The translations under genes were made by a program, and so were the position numbers. A stretch of 64,000 nt of DNA from Apostichopus japonicus (lineage: Eukaryota > Echinodermata > Holothuroidea > Aspidochirotida > Stichopodidae). Where the stretch lies: assembly GCF_037975245.1 (NCBI RefSeq), contig NC_092572.1, positions 33,515,989 through 33,579,988 of the forward strand, written 5' to 3'. Below the pieces are notes generated by a model. That model was given only the letters and a program-made list of their open reading frames with translations, had not been told where the DNA came from and did no database searches. Of this stretch, positions 11,714 to 24,251 are shown piece after piece. Position 1 is the stretch's first letter. Each line of letters starts with the position of its first letter.

Positions 11714-13375
11714 CTGCATTGCCCTATGAAATGCAACAAGGAAGAAGCAAAAGTCATTTGCAGGAATGAAACTTGGTGAATTAAAGAAAACATGTTCGGT
11801 TGTTACGTTTGTCAACAAAGCTAAGATCTAAGACACACTGCAGAACTAAGTCCCCACCCTATTGCAAAACTAGGACTCTTCTGCAAAACCATAGGGTCAA
11901 TACTGAGCGGCCTGGGATTCCCCCACTCCCTCCCCTTCCCCCACACACACTTTCCTTTTTTTTTAGTCTATTTCATTTTCGAGGATAAAAATTTAAGACG
12001 AATGGATGATAATTAAGCCTCTATGGGCTTACTTAATGATATAGCATCCAGCCTCAGGACACCACTCCTATAGGCAAATCGTTAACAAGACGGAGTCGTG
12101 TCAAAGTACACCATATGACATTTTTTGAACAACTAGGGGGTTGTGCTTCGGTCCCCTTAATGGCCACTTCACTCAGTTCATCCACCCTCCCCTCCCCCCG
12201 TAAGTCCCTTTGTCATGTGAAACAAAGATTGATAACACAAAGCTAAGAACTAACCTACACATAAATTGCTCATGTGACTTCCTCTCAGCATACGTAGGCT
12301 ATGGCTACCTTAGAATGCTATAGCATACTTATAGTATTTTGTTTTGGAAAGTGTACATTTTAAAGCAGCTTTTTGCGTCTTTTTTCATATGATTTTCTCA
12401 ACCTCACTGACTCCACCATGCTATAACGACTTACATAACTGATGTATTATGTATTCAATCTTACGTCAAATGGTGGCATAAAAGTTGAAAAATGTACAAC
12501 TTTCAACGTTGTTTTTCCCCGTTAGGAGCGCAATAAACCCCGCCCTACGTTAACCTCTGAACGTCATTGACCAATACGTAAAATAACACCATGGTATATT
12601 TGTATACATTGTCTATGGCAGTACATGGTATCAACGCAACTTTTTGAAGCTACCTTTAGCAACGGATCATAACTTAACATGTTTACTACTCACTGATTGG
12701 TTAAATTAAAGCTAGTGGGTTTGATTTGCATATTTTAAAACTTCTTTTCATTGATACCAAAGTTGCGTTTGCCTGCCAGAGGTGCAACATTCGTTTCATT
12801 AATCTAGTTTCTAGTGTTTATATATATGACTTGGAATTCTTAAGAACATCCAGGCATTTTAAACACAAATTCGGGACACTTCTATTAGCCCCTTTTAGGA
12901 ACTTAGTTTTCCCAGTATTTTGGTCCCTACAAATTGAGATTAATAACTGTGTTATAATAAACAAAATGAACCTTTTGGGGAAAGGTCTAAAAAAAAGACA
13001 CATGGAACCAAGGACGTCGCTGGAGGGGGAGGTTGGCGCGGGGGTCACCAAAACATTTAGGTAAAACTGACTACAGATAGAAATTTGAGTGCTTAATGTT
13101 GCAGCATTGTCGGCTACTTTTGTTTTCATTCACACGATATGCAGCAATTTTGGAAATGTTTGCAGTTAATTTTTCGTTTCAACGTTTAAATAAAGTTCAC
13201 TTACTTACAAATTCAAATACCTCAAAATTCAACAGCAAATTCAATTTCTAAGTAGTAATTTCTTAAACACACATATCATTAAATAACTTTGCAACTAAAC
13301 TACCATAATATACCACTATAATTTTAATTCAGATTTCTTAAATATTTTAAACAAAATACAAATATATTCACTTAC

Positions 13376-13514
13376 CAATGTCAAGGGCTGGAATGGTCTT
13401 TTTTCTTCTGGGCAGATTCCGACGGACTCTTTCTTCATTGTGACTAGATGCAAACGATATTTTGAATGCGCATAAAGCCGTGCCAAGGAACAGAGACAAA
13501 ATGTAGAGATTCAT
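13376..13514 (-). CDS. exon 1 of the C4-like gene, signal peptide
   Basis: Translation starts at ATG 13514-13512 in a strong CCACCATGA context and runs 46 codons to donor ATTG|GTAAGT (exon end 13376, phase 1). Residues 1-22 (MNLYILSLFLGTALC...) form a clear hydrophobic signal peptide. A basic stretch follows, EERVRRNLPRRKK, with RR and RRKK sites that a furin-like protease could cut. The product is therefore probably secreted. Combined with exons at 11713-11603, 11033-10920 and 10023-9521 the model is phase-consistent at all three junctions, which is the best evidence that this is a real gene. Confidence 0.75.
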
Positions 13515-13598
13515 GGTGGAACGAAATGAAAATCTTTCGAATGTCTCCCTGAAATATTACGGCATACATAACAGCAGCACAGGGCAGCGTTTTATCGC

Positions 13599-13606
13599 TA
13601 TATATA
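13599..13606 (-). promoter_or_regulatory. TATA box of the C4-like gene
   Basis: TATATATA in a GGGTATATATAGCG context on the minus strand, 85 bases before the ATG. Transcription would start near 13570-13575, giving a 5' UTR of about 55-60 bases. An E-box-like CAGGTG lies just upstream, near 13635. A TATA promoter suggests inducible or tissue-restricted expression, which is inference. Confidence 0.6.
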
Positions 13607-13877
13607 CCCTCAAAACCGTGCCAAAAGCTCTGCACCTGTTGCAGGTTTAATATTGCTTTTGGTTTTTGCTTATAGTTGCATTTGGTTTAATATGCTTATA
13701 AACCTATGCAGGTTTAATTTATAACAGGAAAATTATCCACCAGTCAAGTCACAAAATATTTAAAATAAACTATTAATATTCATAGGCGGGTGATGAACTC
13801 GTTAAGCTTTTTCTTGTAGACATACTTTCTCGCCTGATTCTCCATCATAAATAATAAAATTGATTTTTTTTTTACCT

Positions 13878-14142
13878 GAATATTGCTTACGTAGTTTCCT
13901 GATGGTCTTCAACCATTTATAACTTGACAATTTGAATAAACACACAAAGCAGAAGTGAGGTTATCGATGAAGACTAAATTTTAGTTTATATATTAAAGTT
14001 TATAAATTTAACATTTTTGCCCATTTTCCATGTTATATCTCTATTACAAAAACAGAATATTGCTTATCTAGTTTCCTAATGGTCTTCAACCATTTATTAG
14101 GCCTACTTGACAATTTGAATAAACACACAAAGCAGAAGTCGA
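13878..14142 (+). repeat. two direct copies of an ~86-bp sequence
   Basis: Positions about 13878-13963 and 14056-14142 share GAATATTGCTTA, TAGTTTCCT, ATGGTCTTCAACCATTTAT and TTGAATAAACACACAAAGC. The second copy has a short insertion (about 8 bases, TAGGCCTA type) after CATTTAT. The copies lie just upstream of the C4-like gene promoter; no function is evident. Confidence 0.7.
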
Positions 14143-14407
14143 CTAATAATAAATAACTTCAATCCCATACATACGCCCATACATATGTAGACATGTAATG
14201 GAACTGCTTATTAACAAAGCAAGACAACCTGGTTTAACAATTTCATCCCACTATGGACCGTTAATGCAATATTCCTTGCTCAATATATGATAAGAAGAGT
14301 TGACATCGATCAAAACAAAGCTTCCAGCACAGTCTTTTAGAATTAAAGCTGTAATTTCACAAACCTCATCAGTTAAGACATCTATCAATAGTGATTTTTG
14401 TCAATTA

Positions 14408-14610
14408 GACTACTCACTTGCTGATTCCTGAAAAACCAGAATTTATCTTTATTTCTTTGCCTGGTTATTTATACAAAGTTCTAACTCAACTGTCAGAAGA
14501 TATCAGTTTATTGCTATCTAATTCTGACTATCCCGTGCTTTCATCGTGTAAAACTCATGCCTCTGATACATTTGTTCCTTCAAATTTTGTTAAAAACATC
14601 TCTATTGTGG
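14408..14610 (+). CDS. tentative internal exon, unrecognised
   Basis: Open sequence between an acceptor-like CAATTAG (ends 14407) and a consensus donor GTAAGT at 14611. It encodes LLIPEKPEFIFISLPGYLY, a serine/leucine-rich stretch and FVPSNFVKNISIV. No upstream or downstream exon could be joined and I do not recognise the family. It may be a chance open frame beside a donor-like sequence. Confidence 0.25.
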
Positions 14611-15964
14611 TAAGTATCCCTTCCTGCAAACAGTGGGACGAAACTTCAGATACGTGAAATTGAATAAGTTACCATATCACTCCCGAATGGCTTAACTGAC
14701 TTGTACAATGTACAATATAGTGCAGAGAGTAAGAATCATTTCATATATTTGTGTGGGTTGATACAGATGAAATGAACAATGTAAGGCAAGCAAAAATGCA
14801 AGTCCCGAAAGAAAATATTTCCGTAGGTAGAGTATTGGTTGAATGGAGAATTATTTAATGTAGAATAATAAGGTTCCAGAAAATTTCCGCAATGTTCTAG
14901 TCGGGCAAAATTTCCAGTATCTTGTCAATTAAGTTACTTCTCATTATCTTATCATCTTTCCAGCATATTTTGTTGGCCCAAAAATGACTGAAGACAATTT
15001 ATAAAATTCGATCGATGGGAGTGGTGGAAAGTGGAACAAAATCAAACAAACCCTCGACTGACCACGGCAGGTACAATCAAAGAGTTCAAAGTCAAACCAA
15101 GTTAAATTTGCCCTACAAATGAAGCACGTGTGCGTGACACTTTTATTGTTTTAACAGGATTTTAGTCGATGATTGATGGTCTCCTTGAGGTACAATCATA
15201 GCTGGTAATAGTAATAATGGAGTGGATACAATCTTTGTTCTAAGTCTTAAGTATACTTCTTACACATTTCCCTTTAACTATATATGCCATTTCTGTCAGC
15301 ATATATTTGACACATTTGATTATACAAGCTGTAAGTACCTTTCTTTCTTCATTTATTCCAGTTTTGACAAGCACGAGAAATTCGTAAACAATAAAATGCA
15401 CCTGTAACTTCTAACTGATAGTATTTTCACGACCGTCTGTTTTTCAGGTTTTCTTCATGACAAATAGTGAGATAAATGTTCGCGTGCAATAAAGAGGTAT
15501 GATCGCACTACATTGAGTAGTCATTTGTAATAATAGGTCAAATGCGCTCGGAAAGACCTACAGTTTCCATTCATTTCAACAATGTCGAATACTCTCCTAT
15601 AGAGTCAACTTACATTGAACACAAGCTGTCAATTAACTCTCTGTTGAGTTCGACATTCTTTGTACCATGCACCTCGTAGCGTAATAGTTAGGTAATAGGT
15701 AATAGTAAAATAGGATACAAAATGCTATTCAACAGGAATTGATAGCTCTATAAATGGTTCAGGATGGGTGTAGAAGCCATCTACTTAGCAATCAATTATG
15801 GGCCCATGCTTTCTTTCATCCGTGTATATTGTGTATGCTTTTTTTACACACTGGTACCTGAAATACAATACAAATTTAGATTAAAATATTATGGCAATCA
15901 ATCCTAAACCAACATATTTTTATTTGCATTTCAAAGTTTTGGAAATTGGTCGTAGCCTTTTCAA

Positions 15965-16231
15965 TTAAGTAAAATACATCTCGATCAAATTATCAATTTG
16001 AGAACGTGAAAAGCACTCTTCTTCCTGGAAATGGTCCAGGGTAGCAGTAAACTCCATTAAATGTTTGACGACTTCTTGGTGAAGAGGAGGACCCTTAACC
16101 CAGCGACTGGCTTTGCGACTGAACTCAAGGTTACCTACTTCTATGCTAGCAATTTGTATTGCCCTCAGTATTACTATTTCTTCAATATTTACGTCTCTTA
16201 CATAATTGTTCCAACTCGCCAAACACCAGAA
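15965..16231 (-). CDS. unrecognised protein-like open frame, possible terminal exon
   Basis: Minus-strand frame of 88 codons ending TAA at 15967-15965. An acceptor-like TTTAAG at about 16237-16232 could precede GLFWCLASWNNYVRDV. The peptide has normal protein composition, with helical heptads (IEEIVILRAIQIASIEVGN) and a charged C-terminal part (EFTATLDHFQEEECFSRSQ). It has no ATG near its start, so it would need upstream exons, which I did not find. Family unknown. Confidence 0.3.
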   Translation of the reverse strand, partial: FWCLASWNNYVRDVNIEEIVILRAIQIASIEVGNLEFSRKASRWVKGPPLHQEVVKHLMEFTATLDHFQEEECFSRSQIDNLIEMYFT

Positions 16232-19200
16232 CAGGCCTTAAAGCAGCCAATTGACAATTTAACATCAGTCCAGAGGACTACCGCGTTTTAGACAAATCCT
16301 AGATTGGCCACTGATATTTGATAAAATAATGTTATCTACTTAACACGCAATTTCGGTTTTTTATATCTCGAAAGGATACTCCATGAGAAATTTCGTTTCG
16401 ATATACCTAAGAATAAAATAAGATAACTAAAAATAATTTCAAGCAATTATCAAACTTTCATTCAAGTTGCACACTGACAACAAAGTGTGTTCTTATTTTT
16501 ACTCTTATATTTATCCTTAACGACCATATACCGTGCGACATGCACAGTGAGCTACAACAGTACAAGAGAAAATAAATTACACCCCCTGACAGGGGTTGCA
16601 AGTGCATATATGGTCAATGTCCGTGGTGCATTAAAAATTGTGAATGGAACACATCTTAGGGCAGAAAAGTAAATGCAAATATTTAAGAAATACACAACAT
16701 CATCAGCACGTGTGCAACAATGACATCACACCTGTTTGCTTCAAGTTCACTTTAACTATGAAATGTGACAATTTTAATTTTCAAATCTCTTCTTTTTTTC
16801 TTCTTTTTTTCTTGGAGAGGGAGGGGGGGGGTGGTTTCAGAGGCAAGTACCTCCGCAAGACATATTAAAGGTAGATTGGAAAAGGGGGTGTGTACAATCT
16901 TTCCTTATCGACATAACAGCTTGCCTCGACTTTTCACTTATTTTGTCGTATTTTTCCTCACACATTCAGACCAACTCTCGACATCTCTAAGTACGCATAA
17001 AGAGATTGAAAAGTGCAGCTCGTGAAATGACGGGATATGAATATTCATATGCCACGCAAGTAACACATGTCGCTGGCAATTACGATAAATATAGGAACGT
17101 ACGCAAAATAATGTTCATGATTTTTGACGGAACGTCTCAACATAATGTGTATCACCGTTGTCTTTAGAAGCGGGTTGGAGTTGATGATTGATATCCAGGT
17201 ACATGTGCAATAGCTGGAAATGGTTGAAATGGGAAATCCCCTTCCAAGCTTTTCACTAGACATATTCACGGTAAAAGTTGAGTCAATTCATTTGTACCGC
17301 GTCTATATATGTTTGAGATCAAGTGAACGTATTAAAGGTGCCAACAAAAACCTATTCGAGTCCAATGTCATATGTACAGGTCTTATTATCCTTCAAACTG
17401 TACAAGGAATCTTCCTATTGGGAAAACGCTGAACAATACAAATCAACATTGTTTTAATTAATGTGCAACAACGTGAACTGAATCAAGTGACATTACTCAG
17501 GCGTTACTGCTTATTTTCACTCCCAAGTTTGTTTCCTTGTTGAAGGGTTGCTCTTCAATAAGATATGTTGATACATTTTCATAGGTTATAATACCATGTA
17601 CTATATTTCCATTTAGTAAAGTAGTCTATTCTATGCAGTCCGGATATATTCACCATACCAGCGGTATTTGTATTCAATAAAAATGTAGCCAAAGTGATCT
17701 ATTGTTTTTAAAACGATTCCCCGGTTTATAACACACCAACTTCCAACCGTTTTGATCACCGGAGATGCAAACTGATTGGCTCCAATTTTGGCGAAGTTTC
17801 AAAGCATGTTATGACAACATGAGGAAATCATACGAATTACATTTAACATACTGCTTTAATCCAACGTTATTGTTTCTTACACTCACGTTTCTTTTAATCA
17901 TTTCCCTTTGAACAATATGACATTTCTGTCAAAATGTTGATGGATGATAATAAATTTAATGTCCTGTCTTAACAGAGGCGACAAAACGGTAATATTATTT
18001 CATATTTAATTATAAATGCACCAGTGGTTCTTTTTTTCAGTTTTCCCCTCTCTTTAAGACAATTATTGATATAAATGTGTATTATATATTATTTTTGGTA
18101 ACTATCCACACATGTTATATTTAGATTGTTATTACAATGTTACAATCAGTCATTCATTAATGTCTGCAGTTTTGTTATAATATTTAAATTAACGTTGAAA
18201 GTGAGTATTCTGTGAATAAAAAAATACTCTACGGGTGAAGGCAACATGAGAATAATGATACGTCATAACCACTGCTTTTTTAACAGAGGGGGGAAAGATC
18301 AGGGGATTGCTTCACGGGACACACATTCTTGGCTGAACACGTCACGAAATAACGAAATGACACGCCAACGGTCATTCACAAAATTATGTGTTAGAAATCC
18401 CTCACTGCCACCAACCCCCGCTAGCTACCCTGAAATATTATACATGTGGCAAAGAGTAGGGTTACTTAACGCTTTGGTAACTAACATTTGTCCGTCTTGG
18501 TAAGATGCATGATGATTTTGGTTCATGAATAAGGTTTCAGACAATTGTGACTGACAAGTTTACTTATTCATATATAAAAGTATGTTGAAGTAACATTTGG
18601 TGAGCTAAAATTAGAATCCAAACAATGCCCAAATATGCTGTCGTCTGCAATGAAAATTTTGCAATTGTAAACGTTATGTTGGGAATAATGCCAGTGCATA
18701 ATAATAGCAAACCGCAAACAACGCTACGCAGAAATGTACGGCTGGGGAAGCCCCATCAATGTTCTAAGAATTAATTGACCAACCCTGCTATTCTGAGCCC
18801 TTATAGCGAGCTGGAGTGTGGTTAATGTGTATGCATCATTAGTTTTGTTTAACCCTGATTGTTGTTAACAAGTTTATTTTCCATGTGGAGTGCAAGTCCC
18901 CTGATCTTTCCTTGCCCCCTACAGGTGCTCATAAATAAGAGCAATATGTCAATAATCATATAAAAAACAAGATTTGTTACAACGAACACCTCTAGTGTCG
19001 AAGGCGTTAAATAACTGATAACTTTATACTAGTGTAACTCTATCGGTAGTAAACGTAAGAACTCAAGATAATTAACTTCAGCAAATCATATATGTTGTTA
19101 ATTTGGTTACCTATACTGTATACAAAAATCTTATCGATAGCTATATATGCTTGGTAAATGAGTGTAGTATGTGTTAATTATTATAGTAACGGGAACATTT

Positions 19201-19872
19201 AGTAAAAACAATCCGTTAAATAACAGCAAAAAAAGGTCATTCATATGAAAGCATTGATATTCATGCCGTGATTCAAACTATAGTATTCTGACTTCTCGGG
19301 TTATGGTAATGGCGTGATCAATTTTCCCTAGAAATATAACATTGGTTCAGTAATCCGACTTTTGATGATACTTTTTTGCATCCTGATTAGAATATAAATA
19401 TGTCACTCATCAACAATGTTAACACACATTTTGTATGTTACTCCAAATATAAGGCTAATAGTAGTCCACAACTTCTATAAGATAAAAGAACACTTCCTAA
19501 ATTTACTGACAAACTTGCGAAAATACCCCCCCCCCTCCCCCCCCCCCCAATGGAAAACCATCCCAGCGAGATTTCATTTGACAATTTCCTCTCAATTAGG
19601 AGCAATGTATTGCCAAGGAATACCTCCTGCTTAAGCATAGAGGGTATATATACTGTAAGTGTAATATACATATAATATTATATCAATACTAGTAACCGCA
19701 TGAGATTAATCCTTTTGGATTATAGTTTCTTTGTAAGTATCATATTTTCTTATTATCCAATATATTTTGATATATTAGCTTGCTAAATTTTGGGCCAATA
19801 CAACAGATCTTTAAATACCACACTAATATGCTTGAGCTTGATTTGTCAAATGTTTGGAAGTTTATTCAGCAG

Positions 19873-19876
<4 letters not shown>
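16232..19876. other. intergenic or intronic DNA
   Basis: AT-rich. Positions about 16708-16760 resemble 32905-32960 (shared ACATCACAC and TTGTTTGCTTCAAGTTCAC), a dispersed repeat of unknown type. A poly-C stretch lies at about 19526-19550. No gene recognised. Confidence 0.35.

Positions 19877-19937
<61 letters not shown>
19877..19937. repeat. TA dinucleotide microsatellite
   Basis: About 60 bp of alternating TA with one interruption near 19921. Confidence 0.95.
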
Positions 19938-20626
19938 CACACAATAGACTCATAGGCAGTGTGATTACAATTATAGTAACTGACTGCATTTATAGTTTTA
20001 ATAGATAACTGTTACGGTATACCTGTAGAGTTTGTCAAATTGTATTTGCTTCAAATAAGGTTAGGTTGTATTGTTTACGCGACCTGCCACGCTAGGGCTA
20101 CAACGCAACTGTCAAAAGGCGCTTAACTAAGAAACGATAACCTCAGTGTTAACTATATACATACTACATAAATTGGAACAAACTTCAAAACAAATTTAGG
20201 ATAGGGAATGTTTTAAATCATGATATACTCATGTCAGTTTCCAACTTGTTAACGGTGTTATTTTATAAGCCGCTAGTATATGCCAGTTAGCCCGCCTCTG
20301 CTCTGCACTTTCTTGTCTCAGTCAATTTGTAAAAAAAAAATTAAGTTTACTAGCATGTTTGCTTGAGCTTGCTGTATAGCTTGTGAAGACTTGGTGTGTT
20401 GGTTGATAGAGAGCATGTCAGATCAGTGTGTCATTGATCAGTACCTTTTTAGTTTTAGTGTGCTAAATTTGGGACCAATACAGCAGACCGTCAACCTCCA
20501 GCATTCATTACCTTCAAATCCCATCGCTGGCTTCATCCTTGTATGAGCGTACTCATAGACTCTAACGTTGATTTACGAAATCACGTCATTAACATCTTTC
20601 CTCGAATTCCTCGAAATATTTTTTTA

Positions 20627-21228
20627 GTAGAGTCTACTATACAGTACCTGTAGAGTCTACTATACAGTACCTGTAGAGTCTACTATACAGTACCTGTACA
20701 ATCTACTATATAAAGTACCTGTACAGTCTACTATACAGTACCTGTACAGTCTACTATACAGTACCTGTACAGTCTACTATACAGTACCTGTACAGTCTAC
20801 TATATACAGTACCTGTACAGTCTACTATAAAGTACCTGTACAGTCTACTATACAGTACCTGTACAGTCTACTATACAGTACCTGTACAGTCTACTATATA
20901 CAGTACCTGTACAGTCTACAATATTACCTGTACAGTCTACTATTCAGTACCTGTACAGTCTACTATACAGTACCTGTACAGTCTTCTATACAGTACCTGT
21001 ACAGTCTACTATACAGTACCTGTACAGTCTACTATACAGTACCTGTACAGTCTTCTATACAGTACCTGTACAGTCTACTATACAGTACCTGTACAGTCTA
21101 CTATACAGTACCTGTACAGTCTTCTATACAGTACCTGTACAGTCTTCTATACAGTACCTGTACAGTCTACTATACAGTACCTGTACAGTCTACTATACAG
21201 TACCTGTACAGTCTACTATATACAGTAA
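20627..21228 (+). repeat. 23-bp minisatellite, about 26 copies
   Basis: The unit reads CAGTCTACTATACAG then TACCTGTA. It contains the palindrome CTGTACAG and inverted halves TACAG/CTGTA, so single strands could fold. Copies differ by one or two bases (TAGAGTC in the first copies, CTTCTAT variants, CTATATA insertions). Variant copies recur in blocks, as in growth by unequal exchange. No coding potential. Confidence 0.95.
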
Positions 21229-22202
21229 CCACCTATTGTAGTAAGCCATGTCTTAAGATTTAAACCAAACAAGGTTAGAAACCATTATTTTTAGTTGCTG
21301 ATATTAGTCATGAAAATAATAAACAATGGCTTACCAATGCAGTACTGAGAATTAAATGTAATATTCCAAGACATTTCGATACCAAAAGAAGGAAAGGTAG
21401 TAGAGGTATGTATAAGTTAGGCTACAGTGGTGCTTTCATCTCCATGAATGGAAAATTAACATCACATACACACGCGCGCGAGCACCCACAAATGCAGGCA
21501 CACCATCGGAACTCTTCTATGAAAAACGTAAATTTGTTCTTGCCTACATGAACAAAATATTCTCATGGCGGAAGTGTCTTATTACATTAGTAAAGGAATT
21601 ATTTTTACCGACATTTTGACGGTAGGTATTGACCAGTTTTACTTTACGCCCACTGATGAATTTTGCGAACAATGATTGGAGATTGATAGATGAATTAACA
21701 GTACATAATTCGACTTGATATACTTACTTGATATTGTATTGATATTGTAATGATATTGTAAAATCAAATAAGGTTTGGTTCTAAATTCTAATTTACATTC
21801 CAACAAAAGAGTTTCATACCCCAGAAATGATTACTAATTTACATGAATTATCAAAAGGAATGAGTTACAGGTGTCTGTGTGGGTGTTTAATTTGTTTATG
21901 CATTACAATTGATGGAACATGAGTGCGCTAAATAATACCGTCTCTATCAAGAAAGTGAAGGACTATTGTCTTACATAATTCACCTGATCTAATTTTTCAG
22001 TTTGGGCTGGGTAGTGATTAATCATTGGAGGACGTTCAATACTTTGTTTTAAACATAAAACAATTTAGGCTGCTAGTTGGTAAGCCGCTATTTTACTTTT
22101 CGACCGGTATCAGCGGTAGCCTATAGATGTTTGTTTCCTTTCCGATCGAAATTTCAGGAAAGACCATTGAAAGTTACCCTCTATCCTTTAAGACTTAAAC
22201 AA
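21229..22202. other. intergenic DNA
   Basis: AT-rich sequence with a short CACACACGCGCGCG run near 21470 and three short TGATATTGTA repeats near 21730-21765. No gene recognised. Confidence 0.35.
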
Positions 22203-23107
22203 TCTACTTCCACTGGCGGATCCAATGGGGGGCCAAGGGGGGCCATGGCGCCCCCAAAGGTGAGCCAAAAAGTGTTTCCGAACATCCGCTAAATTATATG
22301 ATTGGAAATTTAAAAAATCGAGAGGAATAGCAGTGGTAGACTAGTCTAAACCTTTTCGTTTTCTGATTTAAAATTAAATGCAGAGCTACCAACTGACCCG
22401 CAATTCGCGGGAATTAGACCCGCATTCTAACACCCAAACCCGCTGACCCGCACAAGCGTCCGAAAAAACCGCATTGTATTGTCAAGTATACATAAAAAAT
22501 TTGCATCAAATTTTGACTTAGCAACCATCATTTCTTTAGCATTTAGCATAACATAGTATAAAACCTCCTTAACAGCATCATTTGAACCTCAAATTAGCCT
22601 ATAATTCTTTTCATTGGGGCGAGCAGCGAACATTTTCATGCCACGGGAAAGAATGAATTATCACCTACTATTCAATTTATTGATTTTACACACACAAAAA
22701 TGCATATTTCTCAGAAAATTTTGGGTGACAAAAGCCTTTCTAAGTGCCACCATTTTACATGTAGGCATCACCGGGATTCCCAAAAAATTCAAAATGGGAG
22801 GGGGACACCCCCTCCCCTTATACCCCTCCCTCAGGACGGCGATTCGTGGCATGGACCAGCATTTGCCTTCTCAAGAGTTGCGAGCTATGTAAATGTATGA
22901 GCATGAGGATTTACAGTATAACACCATTTTGCAGTTCCAGGCTGGTTGTAAGAAATTTATAACCTATGAGAAATAAAAAAAATTGAGAAAGATGATCCCA
23001 ACTTTGTTTTATAAATATTTTAGAAAATTATACCTGGGAAACATTTTTTTAGAAGTAAATTAACATCACCATTGTACAGTTTTGTCGCACCAAATTGCAT
23101 CTGAGGG

Positions 23108-24117
23108 CAGTGGCGGCGGAACCGGGGGGCTGGGGGGGGGGGGGGGGCTCAGCCCCCAATGAAAAAGTTGAGGGGGGAAATGCATGACAAGCCCCCCCCA
23201 ATATTTACCAAGGCTCCGAAACGTGCATCAGCCCATTTTTCAATGCATACTTGTCGATCTGTCCGATGCACACGTATACTATATAGGTGTAATAATTTAA
23301 GTAACTGCTGGGGGACCCTCGGCCCGTCCCCTGGCTATAGACCACATTGTCACCCCAACCGCGTCTTCACGCCCCGTAAAAAGTGGAAGCAGTGAGTGTG
23401 AGTACCGGTAAGCGTAACACAACTTCGTCTTAGGCCAATGCCCTTACTTAGTGGCGGAGCGTCCATATATACAGACAGGGGGCGGATGCCCCCCCCCCCC
23501 TTGAAGACTCAAATGGACTGATGGCGCCCTTTTCAGCTTTTCACTACTTTTTATTTATTCGCGATTATTGACTATTTTATTGCGCTCTCATATACCTATT
23601 GACATTTGTCATATTCTGTTGGTGTAATTTTCCGACAAAATGGCGACGACACCTATTTATTCTCCGTTCATCTGCAAATTAGCAAGGCCCGGAAAGGGTC
23701 ATTTCCTGCAATCTAGGGAGTATCTTTACTCAAAAATTTTCTGTACGGTCCGCGCCAACCTATGGTGGCGCTCCGCTTAGATAGTGTCGAAAGCGTCCCA
23801 CTGCCCTTACTACACTCAAAAACGTCTTTACGAGTACACTACGAGTAAGAGCTTCTCTCTATCGAATATACCAATTACAATGTTTTTATAGACTTTTACG
23901 TGCAATCTGAGAAATTGCAGGCTTGCGACCCATATTTTAGGGCTAGGTATTCTCAGCATAAAACACTCGGGAAGTGCCGTTTCCGGCCATCTGGGGGTTT
24001 GAAAAAATCCAAAATTTTCTTCTACGCTCCGCGCCAACCGATGGTGGCGCTCCGCTTAGAGAGTCTCCACACATTGGCTCCCCCCCCCCCAATAATTTTT
24101 CCGTTCCTCCGCGCCTG
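23108..24117. mobile_element. nested non-autonomous hAT, same family as the one split by DIRS
   Basis: Starts CAGTGGCGGCGGAACC and ends TTCCTCCGCGCCTG, with perfect 8-bp TSD TCTGAGGG at 23100-23107 and 24118-24125. Its sequence matches 52924-53347 and 59854-60104 almost throughout. Without the inner element (355 bp plus TSD) it is about 650 bp, close to the ~675 bp of the 52.9-kb copy. It provides the empty site for the DIRS insertion (TCGAATATA at 23862-23870). No transposase. Confidence 0.85.
23449..23803. mobile_element. innermost nested hAT-like element
   Basis: A 355-bp insertion into the element at 23108-24117, absent from the 52.9-kb copy. Perfect 8-bp TSD CCCTTACT at 23441-23448 and 23804-23811. 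Termini TAGTGGCGGAGCG and CGTCCCACTG are only loosely inverted. The right part (about 23720-23785) carries the shared module seen in the other elements. Confidence 0.75.
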
Positions 24118-24251
24118 TCTGAGGGCATTCAGCTATAGAAAAATTTCAAAAGGGGAGGGGGGCACCCCTCCTTAGACCCCTCCCCCTTATCACTCTAATG
24201 CCACTTTGGCCCCTCCCAAACAAAGGCCCTGGATCCGCCAGTGTCTACTTC

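Larger units (their letters stand above)
22211..24243. mobile_element. non-autonomous hAT transposon, host of two nested elements
   Basis: Terminal inverted repeat CACTGGCGGATCCA at 22211 is matched by TGGATCCGCCAGTG ending at 24243. The flanks are a perfect 8-bp TSD, TCTACTTC, at 22203-22210 and 24244-24251. An 8-bp TSD and these TIRs indicate the hAT superfamily. The 2033 bp hold no transposase. Over 1 kb of it (23108-24117 plus TSD) is a second hAT insertion, leaving an original element of about 1.0 kb. G and C runs follow the left TIR. Confidence 0.85.

Noticed and set aside
12726-13129. Overlapping open frames inside intron 1 of the C4-like gene
   Set aside because: No splice sites in phase, AT-rich codon content, and both strands are open over the same stretch.
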